From NCBI GenBank assembly GCA_022782405.1, contig JALFNK010000009.1, positions 62,001 through 126,000 of the forward strand: DNA of 64,000 bases, given 5' to 3'. Source of the stretch: Alistipes sp. (GTDB taxonomy: Bacteria > Bacteroidota > Bacteroidia > Bacteroidales > Rikenellaceae). Below are positions 8,692-16,035 of the stretch, piece by piece. The notes beneath the pieces were generated by a model. That model did no database searches. It was not told the origin of the DNA and saw only the letters and a program-made list of their open reading frames with translations. Numbering within the stretch: position 1 is the first letter of the stretch; every line of letters begins with the position of its first letter. The position numbers were made by a program, and so were the translations under genes.

Positions 8692-10191
8692 TTAGATCAT
8701 ACGGTGGCATTCGTGGCCTTCGACATAGATGGCGCTGAAGGGGCGCGCCGGGCAGAGATTCTCGCAGGCGCCGCAGCCGATGCAGCGCTCCTCGTTTATG
8801 ACTGGTACCTGCGGCGAGTCGGCCTTCGAGGGATCCGAGGGCACCATCGTAATGGCACCCGTCGGACAGTGGCGGGCGCAGTTGCCGCACGCTACGCCGT
8901 CGGTGAGTGGTACGCAGTTCTCCCGAACCCAGACGGCGTGCCCGATCTGTATGGCCGACTTGTCGGCTGCGGTGATCGGGCGGATCGCTCCCGCGGGACA
9001 CACCTCCGAGCACTTGACGCATTCGGGCCGGCAATAGCCCCGCTCGTAGGAGGATTCGGGCTGCATGAGGGTCATGATGCCTCCCGAGGGGCGCAGCACG
9101 CCGTTGGGACAGACAGCGACGCAGAGTTGGCAGCCCGTGCAGTGCTGTGCCAGGTGGCGCAGGCTCATGGCACCCGGCGGTACGATCGGCGTATGGCGGG
9201 CGGACGCCTTCTTGTCGAGGATCACGGCCAGACCGCCGTCCACCTTCTTCTCCTGGGCACGGACGAGACTCGTGCCGAGCACCAGCCCTGCACCCGTGAG
9301 GAATGAACGGCGCGAAGCGTCGTGTGGGGCGGCATCCGTTTTGGTTCTGCCGGCATCCGGAGCATCGGACGTCCGGCGCCGGTAGCTGATGGCGCCCTGT
9401 TTGCAGTTGTCGAGACAGTCCATGCAGGCCACACAACGCGAGTAGTCGACCCTATGGTGTTTCGCGTCGATGCAGGAGGCCTTGCACTGTCGGGCGCAGA
9501 GCCCGCAGGCGTTGCACTTCGCGGTGTCGATCACCGGGCGGAAAAGCGAGAAGCGGGAGAAGAATCCCAGCACCGTGCCGACCGGGCAGACCGTATTGCA
9601 CCAGGTGCGTCCGTTGCGCCAGGCCAGGACGAAGAGCAGGATGAGCGTCGCTGCGGCGATGAGCAGCGTTGGCAGACTGCGTATCCAGACCTCCGTGCGG
9701 TAGAAGGCGTAGCTGTCGGCCCGTTCGGCCAGGTAGGCCAGCAGGTTGTTGCCCCATCCGTAGAGGGGCGCCAGCAGGTTCTGGGCGATGCGTCCGTAGG
9801 CGCTGTAGGGGGCTATCAGCGCGACGAACGATCCGATGCCGGCGACGAGTGCCGCGATGAAGAGGACGAGAATGCCGTAGCGCAGCCAGTTTTTGGCCGG
9901 AGAGTAGGTGTAGCGGTACTTCCGTTTCCGCCCCCGGCTGCCGAATCGTGCGATGATGTCCTGCATGACCCCGAGCGGGCAGATGATCGAGCAGTAGATG
10001 CGTCCGAAGAGCAGTGTCGCCAGGACAAGGAGCGCCACGACGCCCAGATGCAGCGCCAGCAATGCCGGCAGGAACTGAATTTTCGCCAGCCATCCGAACC
10101 ACGCATGCAACGTCCCCGTGAAGTCGAGGAAGAGCAGCGTGATGAGTGCGAAGCAGAGGATCGCAAGCGTTGTTCTGATCTTTCGTAACAT
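8692..10191 (-). CDS. NapH-NapG-like membrane polyferredoxin fusion with an internal twin-arginine segment
   Basis: This protein is 499 residues. The first ~200 form a NapH/CcoG-like membrane module with about four to five helices and two CxxxCP motifs (CSIICPLG, CNTVCPVG). A ferredoxin pair follows (CNACGLCARQCKASC and CVACMDCLDNC, residues 226-263). Then comes a second signal-like segment, SRRSFLTGAGLVLGTSLVRA (residues 293-312), and a long NapG/FdhB-like domain with four further cysteine clusters (351-485). The role is probably electron transfer across or along the inner membrane. It is the first gene of the operon, behind the TAACTTTG promoter at 10266-10273. Confidence 0.85.
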   Translation of the reverse strand: MLRKIRTTLAILCFALITLLFLDFTGTLHAWFGWLAKIQFLPALLALHLGVVALLVLATLLFGRIYCSIICPLGVMQDIIARFGSRGRKRKYRYTYSPAKNWLRYGILVLFIAALVAGIGSFVALIAPYSAYGRIAQNLLAPLYGWGNNLLAYLAERADSYAFYRTEVWIRSLPTLLIAAATLILLFVLAWRNGRTWCNTVCPVGTVLGFFSRFSLFRPVIDTAKCNACGLCARQCKASCIDAKHHRVDYSRCVACMDCLDNCKQGAISYRRRTSDAPDAGRTKTDAAPHDASRRSFLTGAGLVLGTSLVRAQEKKVDGGLAVILDKKASARHTPIVPPGAMSLRHLAQHCTGCQLCVAVCPNGVLRPSGGIMTLMQPESSYERGYCRPECVKCSEVCPAGAIRPITAADKSAIQIGHAVWVRENCVPLTDGVACGNCARHCPTGAITMVPSDPSKADSPQVPVINEERCIGCGACENLCPARPFSAIYVEGHECHRMI

Positions 10192-10265
10192 GAGATGATG
10201 TATTGTTCTGTTCGTTGTGTCTTGCAGAAGGCGGACATACCCTATTTCAGGGATTTTGACCGAGA

Positions 10266-10273
10266 CAAAGTTA
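10266..10273 (-). promoter_or_regulatory. -7 element TAACTTTG for the redox/uptake operon
   Basis: It matches the TAnnTTTG consensus on the minus strand, 75 bases upstream of the polyferredoxin start. It is the only good candidate for the six-gene operon running down to 3426. Confidence 0.65.
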
Positions 10274-10426
10274 CGAAAAAAAACGGCTTTCCGGCAGTAT
10301 CACGATTCCGGTTTCATTTACCGATTTTACGGTTTTCGCAAAGACTCCGATCCAATGGCGGCGAATACCGGTAAAAATGGTAGTTCCTTCCGTAATCCGT
10401 TTAACCGACCGGTTCGAAATGACGCT

Positions 10427-10434
10427 TATCTTTG
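10427..10434 (+). promoter_or_regulatory. -7 element TATCTTTG for the hydrolase-flavodoxin pair
   Basis: Exact consensus on the plus strand, 25 bases upstream of the ATG at 10460. With the minus promoter it makes the 268-base gap a divergent control region. Confidence 0.75.
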
Positions 10435-10459
10435 TAGCAGGAAAAATTGGGAATCCGCC

Positions 10460-11530
10460 ATGAAACGATCGTACATCCTGCCGCTCCTGACCCTTCTTGC
10501 ATGTGTCCCGGCGGCTTTAACAACGGCTCAAAACACGATAAATGATATGGATACGCTGAACCTTACCCTTGAATGGGACAAGACCTTCCCGCAGAGCGAA
10601 CGGGTCTCGCACACGAAAGTCACCTTCCACAATCGCTACGGCATCACCCTCGCCGCCGATCTCTACAAACCGAAAGATACGGACGGGCCGCTGGCTGCCA
10701 TTGCCGTATGCGGCCCCTATGGCGCCGTGAAGGAGCAGGTATCGGGTCTCTATGCCCAGACACTTGCCGAGCGGGGATTTCTGACCGTCGCTTTCGATCC
10801 TTCGTATTATGGCGAAAGCAGCGGCCAGCCCCGTTACCTGACCTCTCCGGAGATCAGTACCGACGACTTCAGCGCCGCAGTCGATTACCTCACCACGCGG
10901 GAGAATGTCGATTCGCAGCGGATTGCCGTCATCGGTATCTGCGGCTGGGGAGGTTTCGCCCTCAATGCCGCGGCCAACGATCCCCGTATCCGGGCGACGA
11001 TCACCTCGACGATGTACGACATGAGCCGCGTGAATGCCCGGGGCTATTTCGATGCGATGGACGCCGACGCCCGTTATCACCTGCGTGAAGAGCTCAACCG
11101 CCTGCGCGGCGAGGCCTACCGTACGGGAACCTGTGAACGTGACGGTGGCGTGGTCGATCCGCTGCCCGAGGATGCTCCGCTCTTCGTGCGCCAGTATCAT
11201 GACTATTACAAGACCGCACGCGGGTATCATCGCCGTTCACCCAATTCGAATGAAGGCCTGCTGAAGACCAATTCGCTGGCCTTCATCAACATGCCGATCC
11301 TGACCTATATCGATGAAATCCGTACGCCGGTGCTGATGATCCACGGGGCCGAGGCGCATTCGCGCTACTTTTCCGAAGATGCCTTCAAGCGGCTTACGGG
11401 TACCGACAAGGAGCTTCTGATCATCCCCGGAGCCTGCCATGTCGATCTTTACGACAACCTCAAGGTGATTCCTTTCGACCGTATGGAGGCTTTCCTGCAC
11501 CATGCGTTCGACAACGCCGATGCACGATGA
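10460..11530 (+). CDS. Exported alpha/beta hydrolase (YcjY/COG1073-like)
   Basis: The start at 10460 gives 356 residues with a Sec signal peptide (MKRSYILPLLTLLACVPAALTTAQ). The fold shows ITLAADLYKPK, an oxyanion-type AVCGPYGAVKEQ, the nucleophile-elbow region VIGICGWGGFAL, and a C-terminal acid/His pair (VLMIHGAEAHSRYFSE and IPGACHVDLYD). The elbow has Cys and Trp where a serine would be usual, so hydrolytic activity should not be assumed. It overlaps the flavodoxin gene by four bases (ATGA), so the two are translationally coupled. It is divergent from the redox operon. Confidence 0.85.
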   Translation: MKRSYILPLLTLLACVPAALTTAQNTINDMDTLNLTLEWDKTFPQSERVSHTKVTFHNRYGITLAADLYKPKDTDGPLAAIAVCGPYGAVKEQVSGLYAQTLAERGFLTVAFDPSYYGESSGQPRYLTSPEISTDDFSAAVDYLTTRENVDSQRIAVIGICGWGGFALNAAANDPRIRATITSTMYDMSRVNARGYFDAMDADARYHLREELNRLRGEAYRTGTCERDGGVVDPLPEDAPLFVRQYHDYYKTARGYHRRSPNSNEGLLKTNSLAFINMPILTYIDEIRTPVLMIHGAEAHSRYFSEDAFKRLTGTDKELLIIPGACHVDLYDNLKVIPFDRMEAFLHHAFDNADAR

Positions 11531-12072
11531 GACGGACTGCGCGTATTCTTTTGTTGCTGCTATTGTTTATGGAAACGAATTCGGAGATACGGGCACAGAA
11601 GCCTGCGGATCGTATTGTGGTTGCCTACTTTTCGGCAACGGGAACGACAGCACGGGCAGCTCGCGAGGTAGCCCGCATTACGGGCGGTACGCTGCATGCC
11701 ATCGAACCTGCGGATCCCTATACGGCCGCCGATCTTGACTGGCACGACCGCAGTTCGCGCAGTTCGGTGGAGATGGCGTCACCGCAGGCACGGCCTACCA
11801 TCCGTTCCGGAACGGACGAACTGCCTGCTTGCGATGTGCTTTTTATCGGCTATCCGATCTGGTGGGATCAGGCTCCGCGCATCATTCAGACCTTCCTCGA
11901 GAGCCATGAATGGAACGGCACACGGTTGATTCCCTTCGCTACGTCGGGTGGAAGCGGCGTGGCAAACAGCGTCGCCGCGCTCAAACGGGCCTATCCAGGT
12001 TGGAACTGGGAGGAGGGACTGTTGCTTAACCGGATCAACGGGAAAATCATTCTGGAACGACTCGGACGATAG
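11527..12072 (+). CDS. Exported or membrane-tethered flavodoxin-family protein
   Basis: This protein is 181 residues. A short hydrophobic N terminus (ILLLLLLFMETN) precedes a flavodoxin fold with the FMN phosphate-binding loop VAYFSATGTTARAA and the later FIGYPIWWDQAPRII and FATSGGSGVANSV loops. Flavodoxins normally work in the cytoplasm; the N-terminal leader suggests export, matching the other exported redox proteins across the divergent promoter. The start is fixed by the ATGA overlap with the hydrolase. The partner is unknown, but a role as electron carrier with the Fe-S proteins is plausible (inference). Confidence 0.85.
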   Translation: MRRTARILLLLLLFMETNSEIRAQKPADRIVVAYFSATGTTARAAREVARITGGTLHAIEPADPYTAADLDWHDRSSRSSVEMASPQARPTIRSGTDELPACDVLFIGYPIWWDQAPRIIQTFLESHEWNGTRLIPFATSGGSGVANSVAALKRAYPGWNWEEGLLLNRINGKIILERLGR

Positions 12073-12082
12073 CGAAATTCCC

Positions 12083-13480
12083 CTACCAGCATTCGATCCG
12101 GCCTCGCAGTTCGGGAATCCGTTCCCGGCGGAAGGTCGGATTTTTTATGCCCCGGCGTTTCTGGACGATGTAATCTCCCAGCAGGCGGAAGGCTTCGCCG
12201 CCGAGCCAGACGATCGCTGTCAGGTTGCATAGCGTCATCAGTGCCATCGTGACGTCGGCAAGGTTCCATACGACATCGAGTGTGGCCAGCGCCCCGAAAA
12301 GTACCATGCCGGCCACGAGCAGCCGGTAAGCCGTGAGCACACCGCGCCGCGGTGTGATGAAGCGGATGTTCGCCTCGCCGTAGTAGTAGTTGCCGATGAT
12401 CGACGAAAAGGCAAAGAGGAAGATCGCCACGGCGACGAACAACTCCCCTGCGGGGCCCACTTCCGAGACGAGGGCCGCCTGCGTGAGCTGGATGCCGTTG
12501 AGCGACGGATCCGGCGTGCCGCCGAAAAGGATGATGAAGGCCGTACAGGTGCAGATGAGCAGCGTGTCGGTGAAGACCCCGAGGGTTTGGATAAGCCCCT
12601 GTTTGACGGGATGCGAGACGTGGGCCGTAGCCGCGACGTTCGGGGCCGAACCCATGCCTGCCTCGTTGCTGAAGAGTCCCCGTTTGATTCCCTGCATCAG
12701 AGCGGCGCCGATGCCTCCGCCGAGGGCCTGGCTCCAGCCGAAGGCCTCCGAAAGAATCAGTCGCAGCACTTCGGGCAGCCGGCCGATGTTCCAGAGAACG
12801 ATGCCCAGAGCCAGGGCGATGTAGCCGAGCGCCATGACCGGAACGAGTACGCCGCTTACACGGGCGATGCGGTGGATGCCTCCGAAGATGATACCGACCG
12901 TAAGGAGCGTAAGCACCGCACCCACCCACAGCGGATCGAGTCCGAAGGCCCGTTCCCAGGCGGCGCAGATCGTGTTGCTCTGTACGGAGTTGAAGGCGAA
13001 GCCGAAAGTTATGCAGATTAGTACGGCGAACAGGATACCCATCCATCGTTTGCCCAGTCCGTATTGCATGTAGTAGGCCGGGCCGCCGATGTAGGACTCC
13101 TTGCCGCGGCGCTTGTAGAGCTGTGCGAGGGTCGATTCGACGAAGGCGCTCGCGGCACCCAGCAGGGCGATGACCCACATCCAGAAGACCGCTCCCGGGC
13201 CGCCGATGACGATTGCTGTGGCCACACCTGCGAGGTTGCCCGTGCCGACGCGGCTCGCCAGCGAGACGGCGAAGGCCTGGAACGAAGATACATGCCGTTC
13301 GCCGCGGGGTGCCGAACCGGGCGATTCGCCCAGGGCGCGGATCATTTCGCGCAGCATCCGGAACTGCACGCCCCGGGTGCGCAGCGTGAACCAGACGGCG
13401 CAGCACAGTAGTGCCGCGACAAGCAGGTAACTCCACAGCAGGTCGTTGATTCGGGTGATCCAGTCGTTGAAAAGTTCCAT
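12083..13480 (-). CDS. Sodium:alanine/glycine symporter (AGCS family)
   Basis: This integral membrane protein is 465 residues with about ten to eleven hydrophobic segments. It has the family signatures GTGNLAGVATAIVIGGPGAVFWMW and LFSNEAGMGSAPNVAATA. It imports alanine or glycine with sodium. The start at 13480 (MELFNDWITRINDLLWS) matches the usual N terminus. The C-terminal tail YIVQKRRGIKNPTFRRERI is encoded by DNA that also forms the terminator of the convergent flavodoxin gene. Confidence 0.93.
   Translation of the reverse strand: MELFNDWITRINDLLWSYLLVAALLCCAVWFTLRTRGVQFRMLREMIRALGESPGSAPRGERHVSSFQAFAVSLASRVGTGNLAGVATAIVIGGPGAVFWMWVIALLGAASAFVESTLAQLYKRRGKESYIGGPAYYMQYGLGKRWMGILFAVLICITFGFAFNSVQSNTICAAWERAFGLDPLWVGAVLTLLTVGIIFGGIHRIARVSGVLVPVMALGYIALALGIVLWNIGRLPEVLRLILSEAFGWSQALGGGIGAALMQGIKRGLFSNEAGMGSAPNVAATAHVSHPVKQGLIQTLGVFTDTLLICTCTAFIILFGGTPDPSLNGIQLTQAALVSEVGPAGELFVAVAIFLFAFSSIIGNYYYGEANIRFITPRRGVLTAYRLLVAGMVLFGALATLDVVWNLADVTMALMTLCNLTAIVWLGGEAFRLLGDYIVQKRRGIKNPTFRRERIPELRGRIECW
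12097..12146 (+). terminator. Plus-strand terminator embedded in the 3' end of the convergent symporter gene
   Basis: The stem TCCGGCCT (12097-12104) pairs with AGGTCGGA (12133-12140, one G-U pair). An inner GGGAA/TTCCC hairpin lies inside, and TTTTTT follows at 12141-12146. It lies 25 bases past the flavodoxin stop but inside the coding region of the minus-strand gene. Confidence 0.7.
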
Positions 13481-13565
13481 GAACGTGTTTTTCCTTCGTG
13501 TCTATCAAAAACGGTGCTGATCCGGACTGCGCCCGGCAAAAAAATGCCGGAGACATGCAATTCGT

Positions 13566-14210
13566 TTATTTGCCGATCAGCAGCTCCTCCAGCGGGAGCT
13601 TGGGAACGCAGTGTACACCCTCGCGACGATAATAGTTCAGACTTTCGCCGGCTTCGGCAGGTACCAGCTCGATACGTTCGGCCCCTTTGCCGATGGCCAG
13701 CAGGAGAACCGGCTCCCAGGGCAGGTGGAACGCTTCACGGATCGCCTGTCGGTCGAAGGCCCCGATGCAGATGCCGTTCAGCCCCATTTCGGTAGCCCGG
13801 AGCAGCATGCTCTGGGCCGAGATTCCGAGGTCAATCGAAACATAGCGGGTCTCGGGCACCGTCGAGCAGACGATGATGAAGGCCCGGGGTTCGGTGCCCG
13901 GCAGCGGAAGGTGCAGCTCCGCAAGAGCCGCTCCCAGCCGGATGTGCGGCAGAATCTCCGCGGCCTCGTCCTCCAGTACGGGACGGAAGCGCAGGACCTG
14001 TTGGTTGCGGGCCGAGGGGATAAGCGTATTGACCTCGATGATGCTTCGAAGCTGATCCTCGCGGACATGGAACCGCGGATCGTATCCGCGACAGCTGCGG
14101 TTTTTCGCCAATAGCCTGCGGAGCGAGGCTTGCGGGCGGTGCGGCGTTGCGGGAGCAGCCGCACGGGCGCGGTACTCCTCCATCTTGCGTCCCAGATAAT
14201 CGTCTGCCAT
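13566..14210 (-). CDS. Nitroreductase family protein
   Basis: The start at 14210 (MADDYLGRKMEEYRARA) gives 214 residues, typical for the FMN-dependent nitroreductase fold. Visible are the N-terminal flavin-binding SCRGYDP, the NTLIPSARNQQVLRF loop, and the C-terminal LLLAIGKGAE segment. The natural substrate is unknown; the family reduces quinones, flavins and nitro compounds. A -7 element 34 bases upstream supports this start. Confidence 0.88.
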   Translation of the reverse strand: MADDYLGRKMEEYRARAAAPATPHRPQASLRRLLAKNRSCRGYDPRFHVREDQLRSIIEVNTLIPSARNQQVLRFRPVLEDEAAEILPHIRLGAALAELHLPLPGTEPRAFIIVCSTVPETRYVSIDLGISAQSMLLRATEMGLNGICIGAFDRQAIREAFHLPWEPVLLLAIGKGAERIELVPAEAGESLNYYRREGVHCVPKLPLEELLIGK

Positions 14211-14243
14211 CTTGTTTGTTGTTTTTAGGGGTCGAACGATATG

Positions 14244-14251
14244 CAAAGATA
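14244..14251 (-). promoter_or_regulatory. -7 element TATCTTTG for the nitroreductase
   Basis: Exact consensus on the minus strand, 33 bases before the start at 14210. Confidence 0.75.
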
Positions 14252-14598
14252 CGGAAGGATGGTATCGGGTCCAAATTTCTTCGTGAAACTCTTTTTTGAA
14301 AATCATTCTGCCGGGACTTCCGGATCCGACGTAAAAGAGACTGGTGCCGATCCGGAAGTTTTCGAAGCTTTTTCACTGGATTCCGATTCTTCGAAAAAGA
14401 AAACCGGGATCGAATCTTCTGCTGCTTGGTTTTTGGATAAATTAAACGTCTCCAACACCGGAATGTTGCCAAGTAAAATGATGCAAATCAGCGAAATAGA
14501 GCTAAATCGTGACCTATTTTCGGTCCAAGCAAAAAAGGTCACGATTAAGGCCTGAAATACTTGCTGCCTTTTGCTTCAACAGGAGTGGGAGAACACAA
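14252..14598. other. Gene-free stretch with a 10-bp palindrome
   Basis: About 350 bases with no convincing gene. Short frames here have no recognisable family or coding bias. The visible structure is the inverted repeat at 14505-14546, listed separately. The right end runs into the tRNA-Gly terminator. Confidence 0.6.
14505..14546. repeat. Perfect 10-bp inverted repeat, 22-base spacer
   Basis: AATCGTGACC (14505-14514) is mirrored by GGTCACGATT (14537-14546). No T-run follows on either strand, so it is not a standard terminator. It could be an operator or a fold in a small RNA. Confidence 0.7.
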
Positions 14599-14633
14599 GA
14601 AAAAGCCTCGTATATCGCTGATACACAAGGCTT
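14599..14633 (-). terminator. Rho-independent terminator of tRNA-Gly
   Basis: Read on the minus strand this is a 14-bp stem (AAGCCTTGTGTATC against GATATACGAGGCTT, with two G-U pairs), a three-base loop and TTTTTC. On the plus strand the wobble pairs become mismatches, so the sequence is built for minus transcription. Confidence 0.8.
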
Positions 14634-14671
14634 CCTGCTTTCTGCTGGGGTTTCTTTCTGGCCCCTTCTGG

Positions 14672-14744
14672 AGCGGAAAACGGGACTCGGACCCGCGACC
14701 TCAACCTTGGCAAGGTTGCGCTCTACCAACTGAGCTATTTCCGC
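14672..14744 (-). tRNA. tRNA-Gly (GCC anticodon)
   Basis: On the minus strand a 73-base cloverleaf runs from GCGGAAA to TTTCCGC plus discriminator T. The D arm is GCTCAGTTGGTAGAGC, the anticodon loop CTTGCCAAG gives GCC, and the T arm is CGGGTCCGAGTCCCG. CCA is not encoded. Confidence 0.95.
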
Positions 14745-14769
14745 AAGTGGTGTTTCGTAATTGCGAGTG

Positions 14770-14777
14770 CAAAGGTA
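14770..14777 (-). promoter_or_regulatory. -7 element TACCTTTG for tRNA-Gly
   Basis: Consensus -7 on the minus strand, 25 bases before the tRNA 5' end. It is followed by the same TTTGCACTCGCAAT-type leader seen before both tRNA-Asp genes. Confidence 0.75.
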
Positions 14778-14979
14778 GGTAAAAAATCCGAATCTCCAAA
14801 TTTTACCCCGAAAAAAATCGCTCCCCAACCCGATTCATCCGGTCGATTTCCGGTATGATTCATTCTGAAATCTGCAACAGTTTGTTCCTAACTTCATGGC
14901 ATGCAGTGTCAAAGGCTTTGAGATGGCGGAAATGCGGCAACAGAGGAAATTTTTTGTTCGGAATCTCTTGCCGATATAT

Positions 14980-14987
14980 TATCTTTG
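14980..14987 (+). promoter_or_regulatory. -7 element TATCTTTG, probably leaderless
   Basis: Exact consensus ending only five bases before the ATG at 14993. The transcript would start at or next to the start codon. Confidence 0.7.
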
Positions 14988-14992
14988 TCCTC

Positions 14993-16018
14993 ATGAAAAA
15001 TGCGATTGAGCTTTTTGCCGCATTGGGCGATCGTCTGGAGCGTTTCGGTAACGATGTTGCGACACGCGAAGTTATTCTTCGGGCCACGGAGGAGAATCCC
15101 TGGTTCTCCCCTGAAGAGATCCGACGTGCCGTAGAGGCGTTGAATCGGGAGATGCTGCAACGCAATAAGCTACAGAAGTGGCTGGAAGCCTACCCTGCGC
15201 TTCCCGTAGCACGTCCAGCCGAGGTCCTGGTCATTATGGCCGGAAATATTCCCCTTGTGGGATTTTTCGATCTGCTGTGCGTCGTGGCGAGTGGCCACCG
15301 TTGCCGGGTCAAGCCCTCGGCCAAGGATCGTGTGCTCATGGAGTATGTCGTGCAGACGCTTCGTGAGCTCGATCCCGAAGTTCCCGTTGCGATAAGCGAC
15401 GCAACGGCGCAAACCGCGGATGCGGTTATCGCTACCGGCAGCGATAACGCCAACCGCTATTTCCGCGCTCATTATGCCGGCATCCCTACCCTGCTGCGCG
15501 GCCATCGCCAGTCCGTGGCCGTATTGTCCGGGACAGAATCCAAGGAGCAGCTGAAGGGCCTTGCCGACGATATCTGGGCTTACTCGGGTCTGGGATGCCG
15601 CAACGTCTCGATGCTTTTCATGCCCGAAGGATATCGGCCTGCACTTGCGGTGCCTGCTGTTCATCCGAAATACCGGAACAACTATCTTCAGACCCGGGCG
15701 CTGCTGACCATGCAGCACCGACCGCTGCTCGATCTCGGAGCGGCCGTAGCCGTCGAGCAGCGGGAGTTCCCGACGGCTTTGAGCGAACTTTCCTGGTCGT
15801 ATTATCGTACGACGGACGAGGTCGCCGCCTGGCTTGCGGAACATGATGCCGAGTTGCAGTGCGTTGTTACGGAGTGTCTCGAACATCCGCGCCGCGTGGC
15901 GTTCGGACAGGCGCAGTCGCCCCGGCTTACGGACTATCCCGATGCCAGGGACGTGATGGCGTGGCTTTCGGAAATAGTCCCGTCATCATCATCGCATGGA
16001 TCACGAATCGAAAACTAA
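14993..16018 (+). CDS. LuxC-like acyl-CoA reductase/aldehyde dehydrogenase family protein
   Basis: The start at 14993 gives 341 residues. The sequence matches the acyl-CoA reductase (LuxC) branch of the aldehyde dehydrogenase fold: VLVIMAGNIPLVGFFDLLCVV near the nucleotide site, and the catalytic-cysteine stretch YSGLGCRNVSM with Cys202. LuxC proteins reduce activated acyl groups to aldehydes. No acyl-protein synthetase (LuxE) or transferase (LuxD) gene lies nearby, so the acyl source is open. The open frame continues upstream, but the promoter at 14980-14987 excludes those starts. Confidence 0.8.
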   Translation: MKNAIELFAALGDRLERFGNDVATREVILRATEENPWFSPEEIRRAVEALNREMLQRNKLQKWLEAYPALPVARPAEVLVIMAGNIPLVGFFDLLCVVASGHRCRVKPSAKDRVLMEYVVQTLRELDPEVPVAISDATAQTADAVIATGSDNANRYFRAHYAGIPTLLRGHRQSVAVLSGTESKEQLKGLADDIWAYSGLGCRNVSMLFMPEGYRPALAVPAVHPKYRNNYLQTRALLTMQHRPLLDLGAAVAVEQREFPTALSELSWSYYRTTDEVAAWLAEHDAELQCVVTECLEHPRRVAFGQAQSPRLTDYPDARDVMAWLSEIVPSSSSHGSRIEN

Positions 16019-16035
16019 CCCTTATCTTTTATATC

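Noticed and set aside
14303..14542. 79-codon minus-strand frame between the nitroreductase and tRNA-Gly
   Set aside because: No family resemblance or signal, and it covers the perfect palindrome and part of the nitroreductase upstream region.
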